Assembly (NCBI GenBank): GCA_025060195.1
Contig: JANXCQ010000013.1
Span: 54,921 to 118,920 of the forward strand
DNA length: 64,000 nt
From: Gemmatales bacterium
Lineage (GTDB): Bacteria; Planctomycetota; Planctomycetia; Gemmatales; HRBIN36
Direction of reading: 5' to 3'
Shown here in pieces: positions 43,539 to 54,101 of this stretch. Each line of letters starts with the position of its first letter. Within the stretch, counting starts at the first letter, position 1. Under the pieces are notes generated by a model. It saw only the letters and a list, made by a program, of their open reading frames with translations. It made no database searches and was not told where the DNA came from. The translations under genes were made by a program, and so were the position numbers.

Positions 43539-45590
43539 ATGCCTATGGCTTTTGGTCAGATGCTTTTAGACCAACTCCGCCAACTCCAAAACTTGCAAGA
43601 CTACCGCAAGATTCATTGGGAAGGCACCTTTTCGGAATATCTCGATATCGTACGGCAACATCCTGAGGTAACCCGGACGGCCTTTCAACGCCTTTACGAT
43701 ATGATCATTTCCCACGGCACGGAGGAAATCTTCGAACATAAGGAAAAAATCATCCGCTACAAGTTCTTCACCGAATGGGCGTCAAAATACGGCGACGCGG
43801 TGTATGGCCTGGAAAGGCCGCTGATGCAACTGGTCAACACCTTCAAGGCTGCCGCCAAAGGTTTCGGGACCGAACGCCGCGTGTTGCTCTTACATGGCCC
43901 GGTCGGCTCCGCGAAAAGTACCATCGTCCGCTTGCTGAAACGCGGCCTAGAAGAATACAGCCGCACCGATGAGGGCATGCTTTTCTCCTTTATGTGGAAA
44001 AGCGACAAATCCGGTTGGGAAAAATGCCCGATGCACGAGGAGCCGTTACACCTGGTACCCCAGGAAATGCGGCCGGTGTTGCTGGCCCGGCTCAACGAAG
44101 GCCGACGCGAAGACGAGTTTCACGTTACCATCCGCGGCGAACTCTGCCCCTTCTGCCGCTACAACTTCAACGAACGCCTCCAGCGCTACGATGGCGACTG
44201 GATCGCCATGGTAGAAAACGAAATTAAGGTCTATCGCCTGATCCTCTCGGAACAAGACCGCGTGGGAATTGGCACTTTCCAACCTAAGGATGAGAAGAAT
44301 CAAGATTCCACTGAACTCACCGGCGATATTAACTATCGCAAAATTGCCGAATACGGTAGCGATAGCGACCCGCGCGCCTTCAATTTCGACGGGGAATTGA
44401 ACATCGCCAATCGAGGTCTGGTCGAGTTTATCGAAGTCCTCAAACTCGACGTCGCCTTCCTTTATGACTTACTCTGTGCCTCGCAAGAGCATAAGATCAA
44501 ACCGAAGAAGTTCGCTCAATGCGACATTGACGAGGTCATTATCGGCCACACTAATGAGCCAGAATATCGCAAGTTGCAGAGTAATGAGTTTATGGAAGCG
44601 TTGCGCGACCGAACTGTGAAAATTGATATTCCCTATGTCACGCGCTTGCGCGATGAAATCAAGATCTATGAAAAAGATTTCAACCCAGAACGGGTCAAGG
44701 GTAAGCACATTGCGCCGCACACTATCGAAGTCGCCGCTATGTGGGCCGTGCTCACTCGGCTCGTTCCTCCTAAGCACGCGAATCTCACCCTATTACAAAA
44801 GCTCAAACTTTATAACGGCAAAACACTCCCTGGCTTCACCGAAGACAACATTATCGAGTTGAAACGCGAGGCCCCACACGAGGGCATGAGTGGCATTAGT
44901 CCGCGTTACATTCAAGATAAGATCTCTAACGCGCTAGTAGCTCATCCCGAGGAGCCCTGTGTCAACCCCTTTATGGTGTTGCACGAACTCGAAGCGGGCC
45001 TACGGCACCACTCCCTGATTACTAGCGAAGAACAATATCGGCACTATAAGGAACTACTGCAGGTCGTGCGCGAAGAGTACGAGGACATCGTGAAGAATGA
45101 GGTACAACGCGCTATTGCGGCCGATGAGGAAGCGCTCAGTCGGCTCTGCGCGAACTATATCGATCACGTCAAGGCCTATACTCAGCGCGAGAAGGTGCGC
45201 AACCGTTACACCGGCGCCTTTGAAGAACCCGACGAACGCCTCATGCGCTCGATCGAAGAAAAGATTGATATTCCCGAAAGCCGCAAGGATGATTTCCGCC
45301 GCGAAATTATGAACTATATCGGCGCCTTAGCCATTGATGGTAAGAAATTTGATTACAAGACCAACGAACGTCTTCAGAAGGCCCTCGAGCTCAAGCTGTT
45401 TGAAGACCAGAAAGACACCATTAAGCTGACTAGCTTAGTGTCGAATGTCGTAGATAAGGCCACGCAGGAAAAGATAGACGTGGTGAAGAGCCGCCTGATA
45501 CGTAATTATGGCTACTGTGAAGTATGCGCTACCGATGTGCTGCAATTCGTCGCCAGCATCTTCGCCCGTGGCACGCCAACACGGAAATAA
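43539..45590 (+). CDS. prkA: PrkA family serine protein kinase (AAA type)
   Basis: The 683-residue protein is the YeaG/PrkA kinase, which with YeaH and SpoVR forms a widespread stationary-phase and stress operon. It has an N-terminal AAA domain with Walker [19 protein letters not shown] near residue 120 and the region [19 protein letters not shown], then [20 protein letters not shown] and [20 protein letters not shown], and the C-terminal PrkA kinase domain from about residue 410 ([16 protein letters not shown] and [14 protein letters not shown] ending). ATG 43539 has AAGGAGG 5 bases upstream. The yeaH gene follows by 55 bases. Confidence 0.95.
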   Translation: MPMAFGQMLLDQLRQLQNLQDYRKIHWEGTFSEYLDIVRQHPEVTRTAFQRLYDMIISHGTEEIFEHKEKIIRYKFFTEWASKYGDAVYGLERPLMQLVNTFKAAAKGFGTERRVLLLHGPVGSAKSTIVRLLKRGLEEYSRTDEGMLFSFMWKSDKSGWEKCPMHEEPLHLVPQEMRPVLLARLNEGRREDEFHVTIRGELCPFCRYNFNERLQRYDGDWIAMVENEIKVYRLILSEQDRVGIGTFQPKDEKNQDSTELTGDINYRKIAEYGSDSDPRAFNFDGELNIANRGLVEFIEVLKLDVAFLYDLLCASQEHKIKPKKFAQCDIDEVIIGHTNEPEYRKLQSNEFMEALRDRTVKIDIPYVTRLRDEIKIYEKDFNPERVKGKHIAPHTIEVAAMWAVLTRLVPPKHANLTLLQKLKLYNGKTLPGFTEDNIIELKREAPHEGMSGISPRYIQDKISNALVAHPEEPCVNPFMVLHELEAGLRHHSLITSEEQYRHYKELLQVVREEYEDIVKNEVQRAIAADEEALSRLCANYIDHVKAYTQREKVRNRYTGAFEEPDERLMRSIEEKIDIPESRKDDFRREIMNYIGALAIDGKKFDYKTNERLQKALELKLFEDQKDTIKLTSLVSNVVDKATQEKIDVVKSRLIRNYGYCEVCATDVLQFVASIFARGTPTRK

Positions 45591-45645
45591 CAGCCCTGGA
45601 ACCTTCGAAGGACGGCGTTACGAACCAGCGAATGAATTTGCACCT

Positions 45646-46776
45646 ATGAGCTTTTCTAGCTCGAGCGAGCCAGTCATGGTACAACGGATTCAGCGCGATT
45701 ACGAACGCTTTCGCAAGATCGTCCGCGGGAAGATTAAGAGTAACCTTAGCAAATATATTACCCGAGGGGAGTTAATAGGTAAGCGGGGTAATGACTTAGT
45801 AAGTATCCCCCTACCACAAATCGAGATTCCACAATTTCGTTACGGTCTCAAGGGGCGGGGCGGCGTAGGCCAAGGCGAAGGGGAAATCGGTCAACCATTA
45901 GGGCCACCTCAACCTGGTACCGGTTCTCAGGCAGGCGATCAACCGGGCGGGCATATCCTTGAAGTGGAACTCACTCTAGAAGAGTTAGCAGAGATCTTAG
46001 GCGAAGAGTTAGCCCTACCTCGGATCCAACCTAAGGGGCGAAAAAATATCCATACTACGCGCGAACGTTATAGCGGCATCCGACAATCGGGGCCAGAATC
46101 ATTGCGCCATTTCAAGCGTACTTTCAAGCGGGCCCTGAAACGCCAACTTATCTCGGGTACTTATGATTTTGATAAACCCGTTATCGTTCCAATCCGCGAA
46201 GATAAGCAATATCGCAGTTGGAAGGAAATCCCCCTGCCGCAGAGTGTTGCAGTCATCATTTTCATGATGGACGTTTCCGGCTCGATGACTGACGAGCAAA
46301 AGGAAATCGTGCGTATCGAGGCCTTCTGGATCGATACTTGGATTCGGGCCCACTATAAGGGAGTGCAGCGGGTTTATATTATTCATGATGCCGTGGCCCA
46401 GGAGGTGGACGAGCATACTTTCTATCACACCCGCGAGAGCGGCGGCACGAAAATCAGCTCGGCCTACGAATTGGCAGATCAGATCATAGACAAACGCTTT
46501 CCGCCCTCCGATTGGAATATTTATGCTTTTCATTTTTCGGACGGCGATAACTGGGGCGATGATATACCGCATTGTTTAGAGGTGTTGCGAAGTCGCTTGC
46601 TTCCCAAAGTCAACCTATTTGGCTATGGGCAAGTAGAGAGCCCTTATGGCAGCGGCGAATTTCTGCACCATATTGAGGACCTGACGAACGAATTTGATCA
46701 ACTGGTTGTTAGTCACATTCCGAATCGGGATGCGATCATTAACTCAATCAAGGATTTTCTCGGCAAGGGTAAGTGA
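45646..46776 (+). CDS. yeaH: YeaH/DUF444 family protein with VWA domain
   Basis: The second gene of the prkA operon. The 376-residue protein has an N-terminal region [20 protein letters not shown] with [20 protein letters not shown], a Gly/Gln-rich linker, then a von Willebrand A fold with the metal site D-x-S-x-S in [16 protein letters not shown] and [12 protein letters not shown] near the end. YeaH partners the PrkA kinase, probably as its target or adaptor. The start is uncertain: ATG 45646 and 45676 are both possible and neither has a strong ribosome site; the frame upstream overlaps prkA. It is shorter than the E. coli protein. Confidence 0.92.
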   Translation: MSFSSSSEPVMVQRIQRDYERFRKIVRGKIKSNLSKYITRGELIGKRGNDLVSIPLPQIEIPQFRYGLKGRGGVGQGEGEIGQPLGPPQPGTGSQAGDQPGGHILEVELTLEELAEILGEELALPRIQPKGRKNIHTTRERYSGIRQSGPESLRHFKRTFKRALKRQLISGTYDFDKPVIVPIREDKQYRSWKEIPLPQSVAVIIFMMDVSGSMTDEQKEIVRIEAFWIDTWIRAHYKGVQRVYIIHDAVAQEVDEHTFYHTRESGGTKISSAYELADQIIDKRFPPSDWNIYAFHFSDGDNWGDDIPHCLEVLRSRLLPKVNLFGYGQVESPYGSGEFLHHIEDLTNEFDQLVVSHIPNRDAIINSIKDFLGKGK

Positions 46777-46839
46777 ATATTTTCACTAAATGGAATATTC
46801 TCGCTTATAGGGTACTCGTATATAGCGGAAGGGAATAGT

Positions 46840-48414
46840 GTGCTAACAGCTATGAGCCTGCTCAACACGCCTTACGATACCTCGCTCACGCCCGAACTTC
46901 GCGCGGTGCAGCAAGAGATTGAAGGATATGCACGCGAATTCGGTCTCGATTTTTATGAGGTCATCTTTGAGCTGTTAGACGCGGATGACCTCAATGCTAT
47001 TGCCGCATATGGTGGATTTCCGACGCGCTATCCTCATTGGTCGTTCGGTATGGCATATGAGGAACTAAAAAAGACCTACGATTATGGTTTGGCCAAGATT
47101 TATGAGTTAGTCATCAACAATGATCCATGTTACGCCTACCTGATGCGGAGCAATAGCCTGGTGGATCAGAAGTTAGTTATGGCCCATGTCTATGGACATT
47201 GTGACTTCTTCAAGAATAATGCGTTTTTCGCTCATACAAATCGCAAAATGATGGAAGAGATGGCCAACCACGGCGCGCGGATTCGCCGCTATATGGAGAA
47301 GTATGGCGAGGACGAGGTCGAGGCATTCTTGGATAAATGTAAGAGTATAGAAGATTTGATAGACGTGCATTCTGTAGCCATTCGCCGACGCGATGAGCCA
47401 CCCCGTTTCGATTTCGAGGCTGCTAAGGACGAAGAACCTATCCCGGTTACCCGCTTCAAGACTAAGTCGTACTTAGAGCCTTATGTGAACCCGGAAGAAT
47501 TGCTCAAGGAAGAGGAAGAACGCAAGCGCAAGGAACGAGAAGCCAAGTCGAAGAATTTCCCCGAACAACCAGAGCGCGATGTGCTGCTGTTTCTCATGCA
47601 GTATGCACCGCTCAAGCCGTGGCAGCGCGATATTTTGGGCATTGTGAGGGAAGAGTCCTATTATTTCGCGCCCCAGGCGCAGACGAAGATTATGAACGAG
47701 GGATGGGCGACCTATGTACATAGCACCATTATGACCAAGCGGGCCCTGCATCCCTCTGAGGTCATTGATTATTGTGATCATCATTCGGGTACAGTGGCTA
47801 GTCACGGTCCGCGCCTAAATCCTTATAAGTTAGGCTTAGAACTGTTCCGCGACATTGAGTTTCGCTGGAATACCGGTCGTTTCGGCAAAGAATATGAAGA
47901 ATGTGATGACTTAGAGAAAAAACGAAAATGGGACTTAGGTTTAGGCCTCGGTCGTAAAAAGATTTTCGAGGTGCGTCGCACGCATAACGACATTACTTTC
48001 ATTGACGAATTTCTTACGCCAGAGTTCTGCATCGAACATAAGTATTTCACGTTTGCCTGGAGTGAACAGGCGGGCACATTTGTGATCGAGTCGCGCGAAT
48101 TTCAGAAGATCAAGCAGCGGCTTTTGTTTAACTTGACTAACTTTGGTAAGCCGATTATTTGCGTAGTGGACGGTAATTACCGTAACCGCGGCGAACTATT
48201 ACTGCGCCACGAGTATAATGGAGTGGATTTGCGTCTGGATCACGCCATCGCGACGTTGGCCAATATCCAGGCACTTTGGACACGCCCAGTGCATTTGCAA
48301 ACCGTGGTCGAAGGGAAACCGACCCTAATAAGTCACGATGGAGCGGAGCATAGTATGAAACCTCTGGGAGAAAGCGATGACCCTCGGCGAAACGCTCCAG
48401 CAAAAACTCGCTAA
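46840..48414 (+). CDS. spoVR: SpoVR family protein
   Basis: The third gene of the stress operon, 524 residues. SpoVR (YcgB) accompanies PrkA and YeaH in many non-sporulating bacteria; its biochemistry is unknown. Typical phrases are ARVEGLDFYEVIFE-like residues 28-42, GMAYEELKKTYDYGLAKIYE, HVYGHCDFFKNNAFFAHTNR and GWATYVHSTIMTKRAL, which contain a conserved set of His and Glu residues. GTG 46840 follows GGAAGGGA; ATG 46852 is an alternative. The end overlaps the next gene by 38 bases, so all four genes form one unit. Confidence 0.94.
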   Translation: MLTAMSLLNTPYDTSLTPELRAVQQEIEGYAREFGLDFYEVIFELLDADDLNAIAAYGGFPTRYPHWSFGMAYEELKKTYDYGLAKIYELVINNDPCYAYLMRSNSLVDQKLVMAHVYGHCDFFKNNAFFAHTNRKMMEEMANHGARIRRYMEKYGEDEVEAFLDKCKSIEDLIDVHSVAIRRRDEPPRFDFEAAKDEEPIPVTRFKTKSYLEPYVNPEELLKEEEERKRKEREAKSKNFPEQPERDVLLFLMQYAPLKPWQRDILGIVREESYYFAPQAQTKIMNEGWATYVHSTIMTKRALHPSEVIDYCDHHSGTVASHGPRLNPYKLGLELFRDIEFRWNTGRFGKEYEECDDLEKKRKWDLGLGLGRKKIFEVRRTHNDITFIDEFLTPEFCIEHKYFTFAWSEQAGTFVIESREFQKIKQRLLFNLTNFGKPIICVVDGNYRNRGELLLRHEYNGVDLRLDHAIATLANIQALWTRPVHLQTVVEGKPTLISHDGAEHSMKPLGESDDPRRNAPAKTR

Positions 48415-48841
48415 TGCCGGTAATCGGCCGCAGAGAGTTTCAGTTACAGGTGCCCACGGTGCCCGTGTCGAGGCAGAGGTCGAAGCGAACGACACTCTGA
48501 GTTGCCGCTTGCGCGGCCTACGCATGCAGCGCAGTTCGGAACATCAGGAGCCGTTGCCCCAGTGGGCACAGCGCGTAGCGCGGCAGGCGTCGGGGTTACT
48601 CGAGCCGTTAGCGGTACATGAGATTGACACACAGCGAGGTGAAGCCCGTCTGCGGAGCCAGACTCCCAGCCAAAAAGGGGGCGAAGTGCAGTATTACGAG
48701 GCTGTGTTGCAGGCTTCGGGACAAGCATCGCTGCAACGTTACCGCGCCAGTTATGATCCCCATCAGCGACGCGAGCCTGTCCCATTTACGCTGACGCACG
48801 AAGCGGTGGGTAAAATCGTGGATGACTTCCTGGGTGGTTAG
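48377..48841 (+). CDS. hypothetical protein co-transcribed with spoVR
   Basis: The 154-residue protein starts inside the spoVR gene (38-base overlap) at an ATG with GGAGAAAGCG upstream, so it is probably translationally coupled. No known domain is seen. It has a soluble, mixed composition (LQQKLANAGNRPQRVSVTG, RLRSQTPSQKGGEVQYYEAV) and may be a fourth component of the PrkA-YeaH-SpoVR set in this lineage. Confidence 0.75.
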   Translation: MTLGETLQQKLANAGNRPQRVSVTGAHGARVEAEVEANDTLSCRLRGLRMQRSSEHQEPLPQWAQRVARQASGLLEPLAVHEIDTQRGEARLRSQTPSQKGGEVQYYEAVLQASGQASLQRYRASYDPHQRREPVPFTLTHEAVGKIVDDFLGG

Positions 48842-48904
48842 CTCAGCGGCCCAGAGCACGATGATTCAGCGTCGGCGCCTTGGAGGTAAGACGGAGATTC
48901 GCCG

Positions 48905-49261
48905 ATGACGGCGTTCCAATGGATCACGGTGCCCACGTTGTTGGCGTTGTTATTGTGGGACATTTGGCATTTTGGCCGAGGACCGCTGACGACAGGCAGT
49001 CGGTTATTAAGAATGACCTTGTGGTTATCGGCAGCGCTAGCCATCTTGCGGCCGGATTGGGTGCAAAGGATTGCCGAATGGCTCGGCATCGGGCTGGGGG
49101 CCAATCTGGTGCTGTACTTGTTTGCCTTGGCTTTCTTGTGGACAAGTTTCTTCCTCTACGCCCGCATCGTGCGGCTGCGGCAAGACGTGACCGAGGTGGT
49201 CAGGCAGCTCGCGATGTTGCGTGCGGAGCGCGGTGGCAGCGGTCACGGGGCTGCGTCTTGA
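48905..49261 (+). CDS. DUF2304 membrane protein
   Basis: A 118-residue protein with three hydrophobic segments (WITVPTLLALLLWDIW, LWLSAALAILRPDWVQRI, LVLYLFALAFLWTSFFLYARI) and a C-terminal basic coiled coil (RLRQDVTEVVRQLAMLRAER). This layout matches DUF2304, a family often beside polysaccharide genes. ATG 48905 has GGAG 9 bases upstream. It follows the spoVR-linked gene by 63 bases. Confidence 0.82.
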   Translation: MTAFQWITVPTLLALLLWDIWHFGRGPLTTGSRLLRMTLWLSAALAILRPDWVQRIAEWLGIGLGANLVLYLFALAFLWTSFFLYARIVRLRQDVTEVVRQLAMLRAERGGSGHGAAS

Positions 49262-49340
49262 CGCTGAACGCCTAGAACGCGAAAATAACTACAGCATGTT
49301 AGGCATACCCAAGACTGTATTGCTCAAAGGAGGACCTGCG

Positions 49341-50000
49341 ATGCGAACCTGCCTGAGTGTGATAGCCTTATTGGTTGGTGTGAGTGTGGCGACAGCCGAA
49401 GAGATACGTGGCCAATACGTCGAGGCACGCACTTGTGATGTGTGGGTCGGCGCGTGCTTTGCGAATGCCGAAATGCATCAGACCGGGAAACTCGGAACCT
49501 TGGCCTGGCACATCGAAAAGGGCTCGTGGGATGGCGTCGTGCTGGATGGTTTGAGTGTCGTGGCAGTTGTCGCGGCGCGGGACACTCTGGGATTGAAGCA
49601 AAGCGGTCCTGGCCGAGCTGTGATTTTGGTGGACGAACGAGCCAATGCTCGGCAGCGGGAGGCGTTGGTGAAGATGGCCTGCAAGCTCGGTGGGATTTTG
49701 ACGCAGGAAGTGGTACGTGTGGATACCGCCCCCATCTTTATTAGCGTCAGCCGATGCCCTGAAGGTGGTTGCGCCTTAGTGGATGCCGGCGTAGTGCGAA
49801 TCGAAACCCGCTGTATCCATCCTGACGAAGACAGCGTGTGCGGCCATGAGGATAACTTTTACGCTCCACTCACGCCAGGCGTGCGCGCTCGCTCGGCTAT
49901 GGTAACCGAGCATAGCTTTACTGGAGTTGGTCTGAATAAGACCTGGAAAGATGCTAATCGCCGCGGCGCTTACATTGGCACGTTCAGCTTGAACAACTAA
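49341..50000 (+). CDS. exported DUF1326 protein
   Basis: About 219 residues from ATG 49341, which follows AAAGGAGG; an upstream in-frame start is rejected. The signal peptide (RTCLSVIALLVGVSVATAEE) is followed by the DUF1326 pattern GQYVEARTCDVWVGACFANAE, SVVAVVAARDTLG and a Cys-rich C-terminal part (CPEGGCALVDAGV, RCIHPDEDSVCGHEDNF). The family function is unknown; the many cysteines suggest metal or disulfide chemistry outside the cytoplasm. A clear terminator lies 145 bases downstream. Confidence 0.85.
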   Translation: MRTCLSVIALLVGVSVATAEEIRGQYVEARTCDVWVGACFANAEMHQTGKLGTLAWHIEKGSWDGVVLDGLSVVAVVAARDTLGLKQSGPGRAVILVDERANARQREALVKMACKLGGILTQEVVRVDTAPIFISVSRCPEGGCALVDAGVVRIETRCIHPDEDSVCGHEDNFYAPLTPGVRARSAMVTEHSFTGVGLNKTWKDANRRGAYIGTFSLNN

Positions 50001-50144
50001 CGCCGCCCTAGCAGTCGGACTAGCCGGACTTAGCTTACACCAGCCTGCGCCCCCACAAGTTAGGGCAGTGTGATATTAGCGGACCCTTAAGCTGGTGCGG
50101 TCGTCCTAGGAACTAATTTTGCGAGCCGACATGGAGGAATTCCG

Positions 50145-50168
50145 GGGAAGCGCGGCTTCCCTTTTTTT
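50145..50168 (+). terminator. rho-independent terminator after DUF1326 gene
   Basis: A 7-base stem GGGAAGC/GCTTCCC with a GCG loop is followed by seven T on the plus strand. It lies 145 bases past the DUF1326 stop. Confidence 0.85.
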
Positions 50169-50229
50169 GTCAACACAAAATGCCTTACAAAAGTCACTCT
50201 AACTAGCGTCCTGGATAGGAGCCACCCTA

Positions 50230-50919
50230 ATGAATCAATACAGAACGCTAGCCTTACTTGGCTGCACGCTGGCCTACTGCAGCACTGCAGCAATTTTGTT
50301 TGGCCAAGCAGGGGGATATGCTGCGAAGGTTGAGAAAGTCGATCCCCCGAAAGAATTGAGTCAGGCCATCGCGAGTGTCCTGGCGAATGAGGCCGTGCGG
50401 GTCACCGACAGCAAGGGGCAAGTGTTGTGTGAGATTTGGTGGCGTAAGAACGTGCCTCTTGCCAAGGCGCCAACCCATCCAACCGCCAGTTATCGTGACA
50501 TGACAGAAACGACGCTGGTAGGAGTTATTCGCTGGGTTCAGCCTGGTTCCGACTATCGCAAACAGAAAATCAAACCAGGGGTGTACACAATGCGTTTGGC
50601 CTATCAGCCCGAAGATGGCGACCACATGGGGACGGCGCCTTATACCGAGTTCCTTTTGCTGACTCCGAGTAACCTGGATGAGAGGGCCGAACCCCTGGAC
50701 AGTGCGAAAGCTCTTCACGAACTTAGCGCGAATGCAGCGGGGAGCAATCATCCCGCGGTGTTCTTACTCTTTCCAGGCAAATCGGTGGCGCAAGCGGAAA
50801 TTCGCGATGAGGGCAATGGCCACTTCGTTCTGCACGTAGTTTTGTCTGCAGAGCACGGCGGAAAAACGTTTGCTTTGCCGGTGGCCTTGACGTTGATTGG
50901 TCACTCGAGCGCCAGCTGA
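50230..50919 (+). CDS. exported protein of unknown function
   Basis: A 229-residue protein with a signal peptide (LLGCTLAYCSTAAILFGQAGG), AGGAG before the ATG, and a beta-rich body (EAVRVTDSKGQVLCEIWWRK, PGVYTMRLAYQPEDGDHMGTA). Related short exported proteins occur in planctomycetes, but I know no function. The KPGVYTMRLAYQPEDGDHMG stretch looks like a carbohydrate- or metal-binding immunoglobulin-like edge; this is guesswork. It starts just past a strong terminator, so it has its own promoter. Confidence 0.75.
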   Translation: MNQYRTLALLGCTLAYCSTAAILFGQAGGYAAKVEKVDPPKELSQAIASVLANEAVRVTDSKGQVLCEIWWRKNVPLAKAPTHPTASYRDMTETTLVGVIRWVQPGSDYRKQKIKPGVYTMRLAYQPEDGDHMGTAPYTEFLLLTPSNLDERAEPLDSAKALHELSANAAGSNHPAVFLLFPGKSVAQAEIRDEGNGHFVLHVVLSAEHGGKTFALPVALTLIGHSSAS

Positions 50920-51027
50920 AATCCACGATAACGCGAGGTGCTCGGCCGTCCTCATGTGGTCTATCCAGGAGATATAGTGAAGTTGATCTGACCGATTGCG
51001 AATTTCTTATCCGAGGCGAGACTGAGC

Positions 51028-52041
51028 ATGATTGTCGTAATGAAGCCGGATGCCACCGATGAGCAGATTCGTCATGTAATCGAACGCATCGAGGAGCTCG
51101 GCCTGAAAAGCCATCCGATTCGGGGTCAGTACTTGACCGTGATAGCGGTGATCGGGGATGAGCCCGAGCCTGTGAAACAGGCGTTAGCCACGGCCGAGGG
51201 AGTCGAGAAAGTGCTCCCCGTGTTGGCACCTTACAAACTGGCCAGTCGCGAGGCGCAGGCAGAGCGCACTGTCGTGCGAGCGCGAAGTTTGGAAGTAGGC
51301 GGCGTTAAAATTGGCGTCATCGCTGGCCCATGCTCCGTGGAAACGCGTGAACAGATTATCCAAACCGCTGAGGCAGTTCGGGAAGCCGGGGCCACCGCGT
51401 TACGAGGCGGGGCCTTCAAACCACGAACTAGCCCGTATTCCTTCCAGGGCCTGAAAACGAAAGGTCTGGAGTTACTTGCCGAGGCCCGGGAGCGCACTGG
51501 TTTAGCTATCGTGACGGAAGTGCTGGCACCGGAGCACGTGCCTATCTTAGCAGAGTTCGCCGATGTGCTTCAGGTGGGTGCGCGCAACATGCAGAACTTC
51601 CCCCTGTTGGAGGCCGTGGGTGAATCGGGATTACCAGTGCTGCTGAAGCGTGGGCCAGCGGCGACCATCGAAGAGTTTCTTTTGGCCGCTGAGTATATCC
51701 TCAAGACGGGGAACACGCAGGTGATGCTCTGTGAGCGGGGCATACGCACCTTTGAGGATCATGTGCGGTTCACTTTGCCGCTGGCCAGTGTGCCCTGGTT
51801 GCATGAGCATACTCATTTGCCGGTGGTGGTTGATCCGAGTCACGGCACAGGTCGTGCCTCGTTAGTAACGGCGATGGCGCGAGCGGCAATTGCCGCGGGC
51901 GCCGACGGTCTAATGGTTGAGGTGCATCCTGATCCCGAACATGCCTGGAGTGACGGTTTCCAAAGCATCACCCCAGCTCAGTTTCGTCAGCTGATGCGCG
52001 AGTGCCGCGCGATTGCACAAACATTAGGCCGCATCCTGTAA
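51028..52041 (+). CDS. aroF: 3-deoxy-7-phosphoheptulonate synthase (type I beta, with N-terminal regulatory domain)
   Basis: DAHP synthase condenses phosphoenolpyruvate and erythrose 4-phosphate as the first step of the shikimate pathway. The 337-residue protein starts with a ferredoxin-like regulatory domain ([20 protein letters not shown], about 70 residues) as in Thermotoga and Bacillus-type enzymes. The catalytic barrel has [44 protein letters not shown] and [13 protein letters not shown]. Feedback by Tyr or Phe through the N-terminal domain is the family rule. It is a single gene. Confidence 0.96.
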   Translation: MIVVMKPDATDEQIRHVIERIEELGLKSHPIRGQYLTVIAVIGDEPEPVKQALATAEGVEKVLPVLAPYKLASREAQAERTVVRARSLEVGGVKIGVIAGPCSVETREQIIQTAEAVREAGATALRGGAFKPRTSPYSFQGLKTKGLELLAEARERTGLAIVTEVLAPEHVPILAEFADVLQVGARNMQNFPLLEAVGESGLPVLLKRGPAATIEEFLLAAEYILKTGNTQVMLCERGIRTFEDHVRFTLPLASVPWLHEHTHLPVVVDPSHGTGRASLVTAMARAAIAAGADGLMVEVHPDPEHAWSDGFQSITPAQFRQLMRECRAIAQTLGRIL

Positions 52042-52988
52042 AAGAACCGTGGGTCCGTCTCGACGAATAACACGATGCCAAAACCACGCGTGCACCAGGT
52101 TTGGCCCCAGCGTTGAGGAGTGGTAGCACGCTGCCTGTCCGAGCGTCGGCAAGGCGGATGTGACTCCGCACGTCCACGATGACCAGCCACTGCTTCTTCA
52201 GCGACAGGACGCGAACGTTTTGCGGAAATGCGCGATAACAAGTCGAGTTGAATGAATGGTTCGGTTCTGAGCGGTTGCCGCTGCGCTAATTGCTAGTGAT
52301 CGTTTTTATGGACCTTGATTTCCCAGTGGCGGAATCGTTGTCTCCAATCTGGTATTGCTATCTGAGAGGCATTAAGTATTTTTCGCAAGGGAAAAACCTA
52401 CCGCATTTCAACGTGGTTTGTGGCTCGTAGAGATGAACGTAAACGCGATCAGAACCAAATACACAGTCATCAGGCCCAGCGATGCTGTGCGACCTTAGCT
52501 CTTCTCTCCTTCTTGGTAACGTTATTATTGGCAAACCCAACAATTTCTAAGGCCTAGCGACAGTGCAACGGCAGTAGCTGGCCTTTCCGATGTAATGACG
52601 AGCGCACGTGATAGGTAGCATTTTGCTCATGTTGCGAGCATCAAGAAATGCCAAGCGGCCCGTTGGTTAGCGTCGAGGGCGCGATAAGACACTTGCCAGT
52701 GCTACCACAGACGGCATCGGGTCGTTGCGAAGGTAACCATTGTGAACACTAAAGCCGGTCGGCTCGGACATATCCCGCCTAAAACCGTTTTTTCGGGTGA
52801 GAGATTGATACCTGAATCTGGCATCTAGCGCCGTACCAGACGGGAACCGCTTAGTCTGGGTACTCGAACGGACCTCGGTGGTGGTAAGGGTATAGAGAAG
52901 CCACCAACGAGGGCTGTAATCTTAGATTGGACTCATGACAGATGTCAGGGACGGCTCGGGAATGCTCGTGACTGGTTTGAGAGAAGCG
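52042..52988. other. gene-free stretch, possible decayed fragment at its start
   Basis: About 950 bases with no intact gene. On the minus strand from about 52215 to 52060 one frame reads NVRVLSLKKQWLVIVDVRSH then IRLADARTGSVLPLLNAG, which has the look of a WD40/beta-propeller blade, but it lacks a start and ends without a matching family, so it may be a remnant. The rest shows no coding frame or hairpin. Confidence 0.35.
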
Positions 52989-53819
52989 TTATGGCTGAGG
53001 TGGCGCTGGGGGAACGAGGATCGGGCCAGGATCCGCGGGCACGTTGATGCGAGGGTCAGATGATTTTGTCTTGGCGCCTTGAGGCATTGGTGGGACAGTG
53101 GGCAGAGTCGGAGAGTTATTCGTTGGCACAGATTGACGGTCTGAAACTGTGGGCTTGGCAGTGCGATCGGGACGGAGCAATGTGGCTTTCGCCGGTTCTG
53201 AGTTGTCGCCCGAGCCTGTGGGGTACTGTAAGCGGGGCGGCGGTGCCAATTCCAAGTTGGAAGGGGAAATCTGAGGATCGAGTAAGGGATTATGATGCGG
53301 CAAGGCAGGCGCGGGGGCGGAAACTGGTTGGCCGGTGCTCGGTTTTGTCGTGCCTGGCAACGGTGAGGGCTTGGCAGGTCCTGGTGTCGGTTGCACAGCA
53401 GTAGGAATTGGCGTGGCCGATTTGGGGACGCGGTAACCGAGCCGCGCCATCCGCGCTTGTGCCCGAACCGTCCAGGAATCGTCATGTTTGACGGCCCAAC
53501 CCAGGGCTTCGTATGCCTCAAGGCTCGGCGGTTGCAGTTTCCCTAAACTGGAGGCCGCCGCTCGGCGGACGCTATTGGAACTGTCTTTGTGCAAGGCCTC
53601 GATTAGTGCGTGTAGCACTTCGGGGTGCGCTGCGGCGTCGGCATCGGCTAACTCGGAAGCAGCATCCGCCCGTTTATCAGCGTCGGGATGATTCAATAAG
53701 ATACCCACCAACTCGCTGACCCGTTGTGAGCTGGGTTTGCTCTTTTTACCGAAGAGACCTGCGTCCGCGGGTGCCAGGAATAACAACGCTGCTACGACGA
53801 CCAGGAATCCTCGGGGCAT
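52989..53819 (-). CDS. exported HEAT-repeat protein with proline-rich tail
   Basis: A 276-residue protein with a signal peptide (MPRGFLVVVAALLFLAPADA) and GGAGGAGAGC before the ATG. Residues 30-130 form about three HEAT repeats (DADKRADAASELADADAAAH, SSNSVRRAAASSLGKLQPPS, DDSWTVRAQARMARLGYRVP), likely a protein-binding scaffold. The C-terminal half is a low-complexity Pro/Thr/Lys-rich tail. It is a single gene. Confidence 0.82.
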   Translation of the reverse strand: MPRGFLVVVAALLFLAPADAGLFGKKSKPSSQRVSELVGILLNHPDADKRADAASELADADAAAHPEVLHALIEALHKDSSNSVRRAAASSLGKLQPPSLEAYEALGWAVKHDDSWTVRAQARMARLGYRVPKSATPIPTAVQPTPGPAKPSPLPGTTKPSTGQPVSAPAPALPHHNPLLDPQISPSNLELAPPPRLQYPTGSGDNSEPAKATLLRPDRTAKPTVSDRQSVPTNNSPTLPTVPPMPQGAKTKSSDPRINVPADPGPILVPPAPPQP

Positions 53820-54101
53820 GTTCGCTCTCCTCCGCTAGCAAGGGACTGAGTTTCGCGGATAATCATCGGCGCGCCGTTTGGCAGCGCTCGTGGCACATGC
53901 GGTATGGTGTGCCCAGATGGACAAATCTTCCAGTGTCTTTGCGTGAGCCTACCTATCCCGAGGCGCACCTCGATTTCCTTTGTTGTTATGTTCGACAAAT
54001 CGACTCTGGCCCATCAACCCACCACTACCATTCGATGCGATGTGACGGCATAATGACTGATGCAAACCTCTCGCTTTGAAAACTCTGTTCACCAGGCAAC
54101 T
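53820..54101. other. divergent intergenic region
   Basis: About 280 bases between the HEAT-repeat gene and the membrane protein gene. No gene or consensus promoter seen. Confidence 0.3.
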
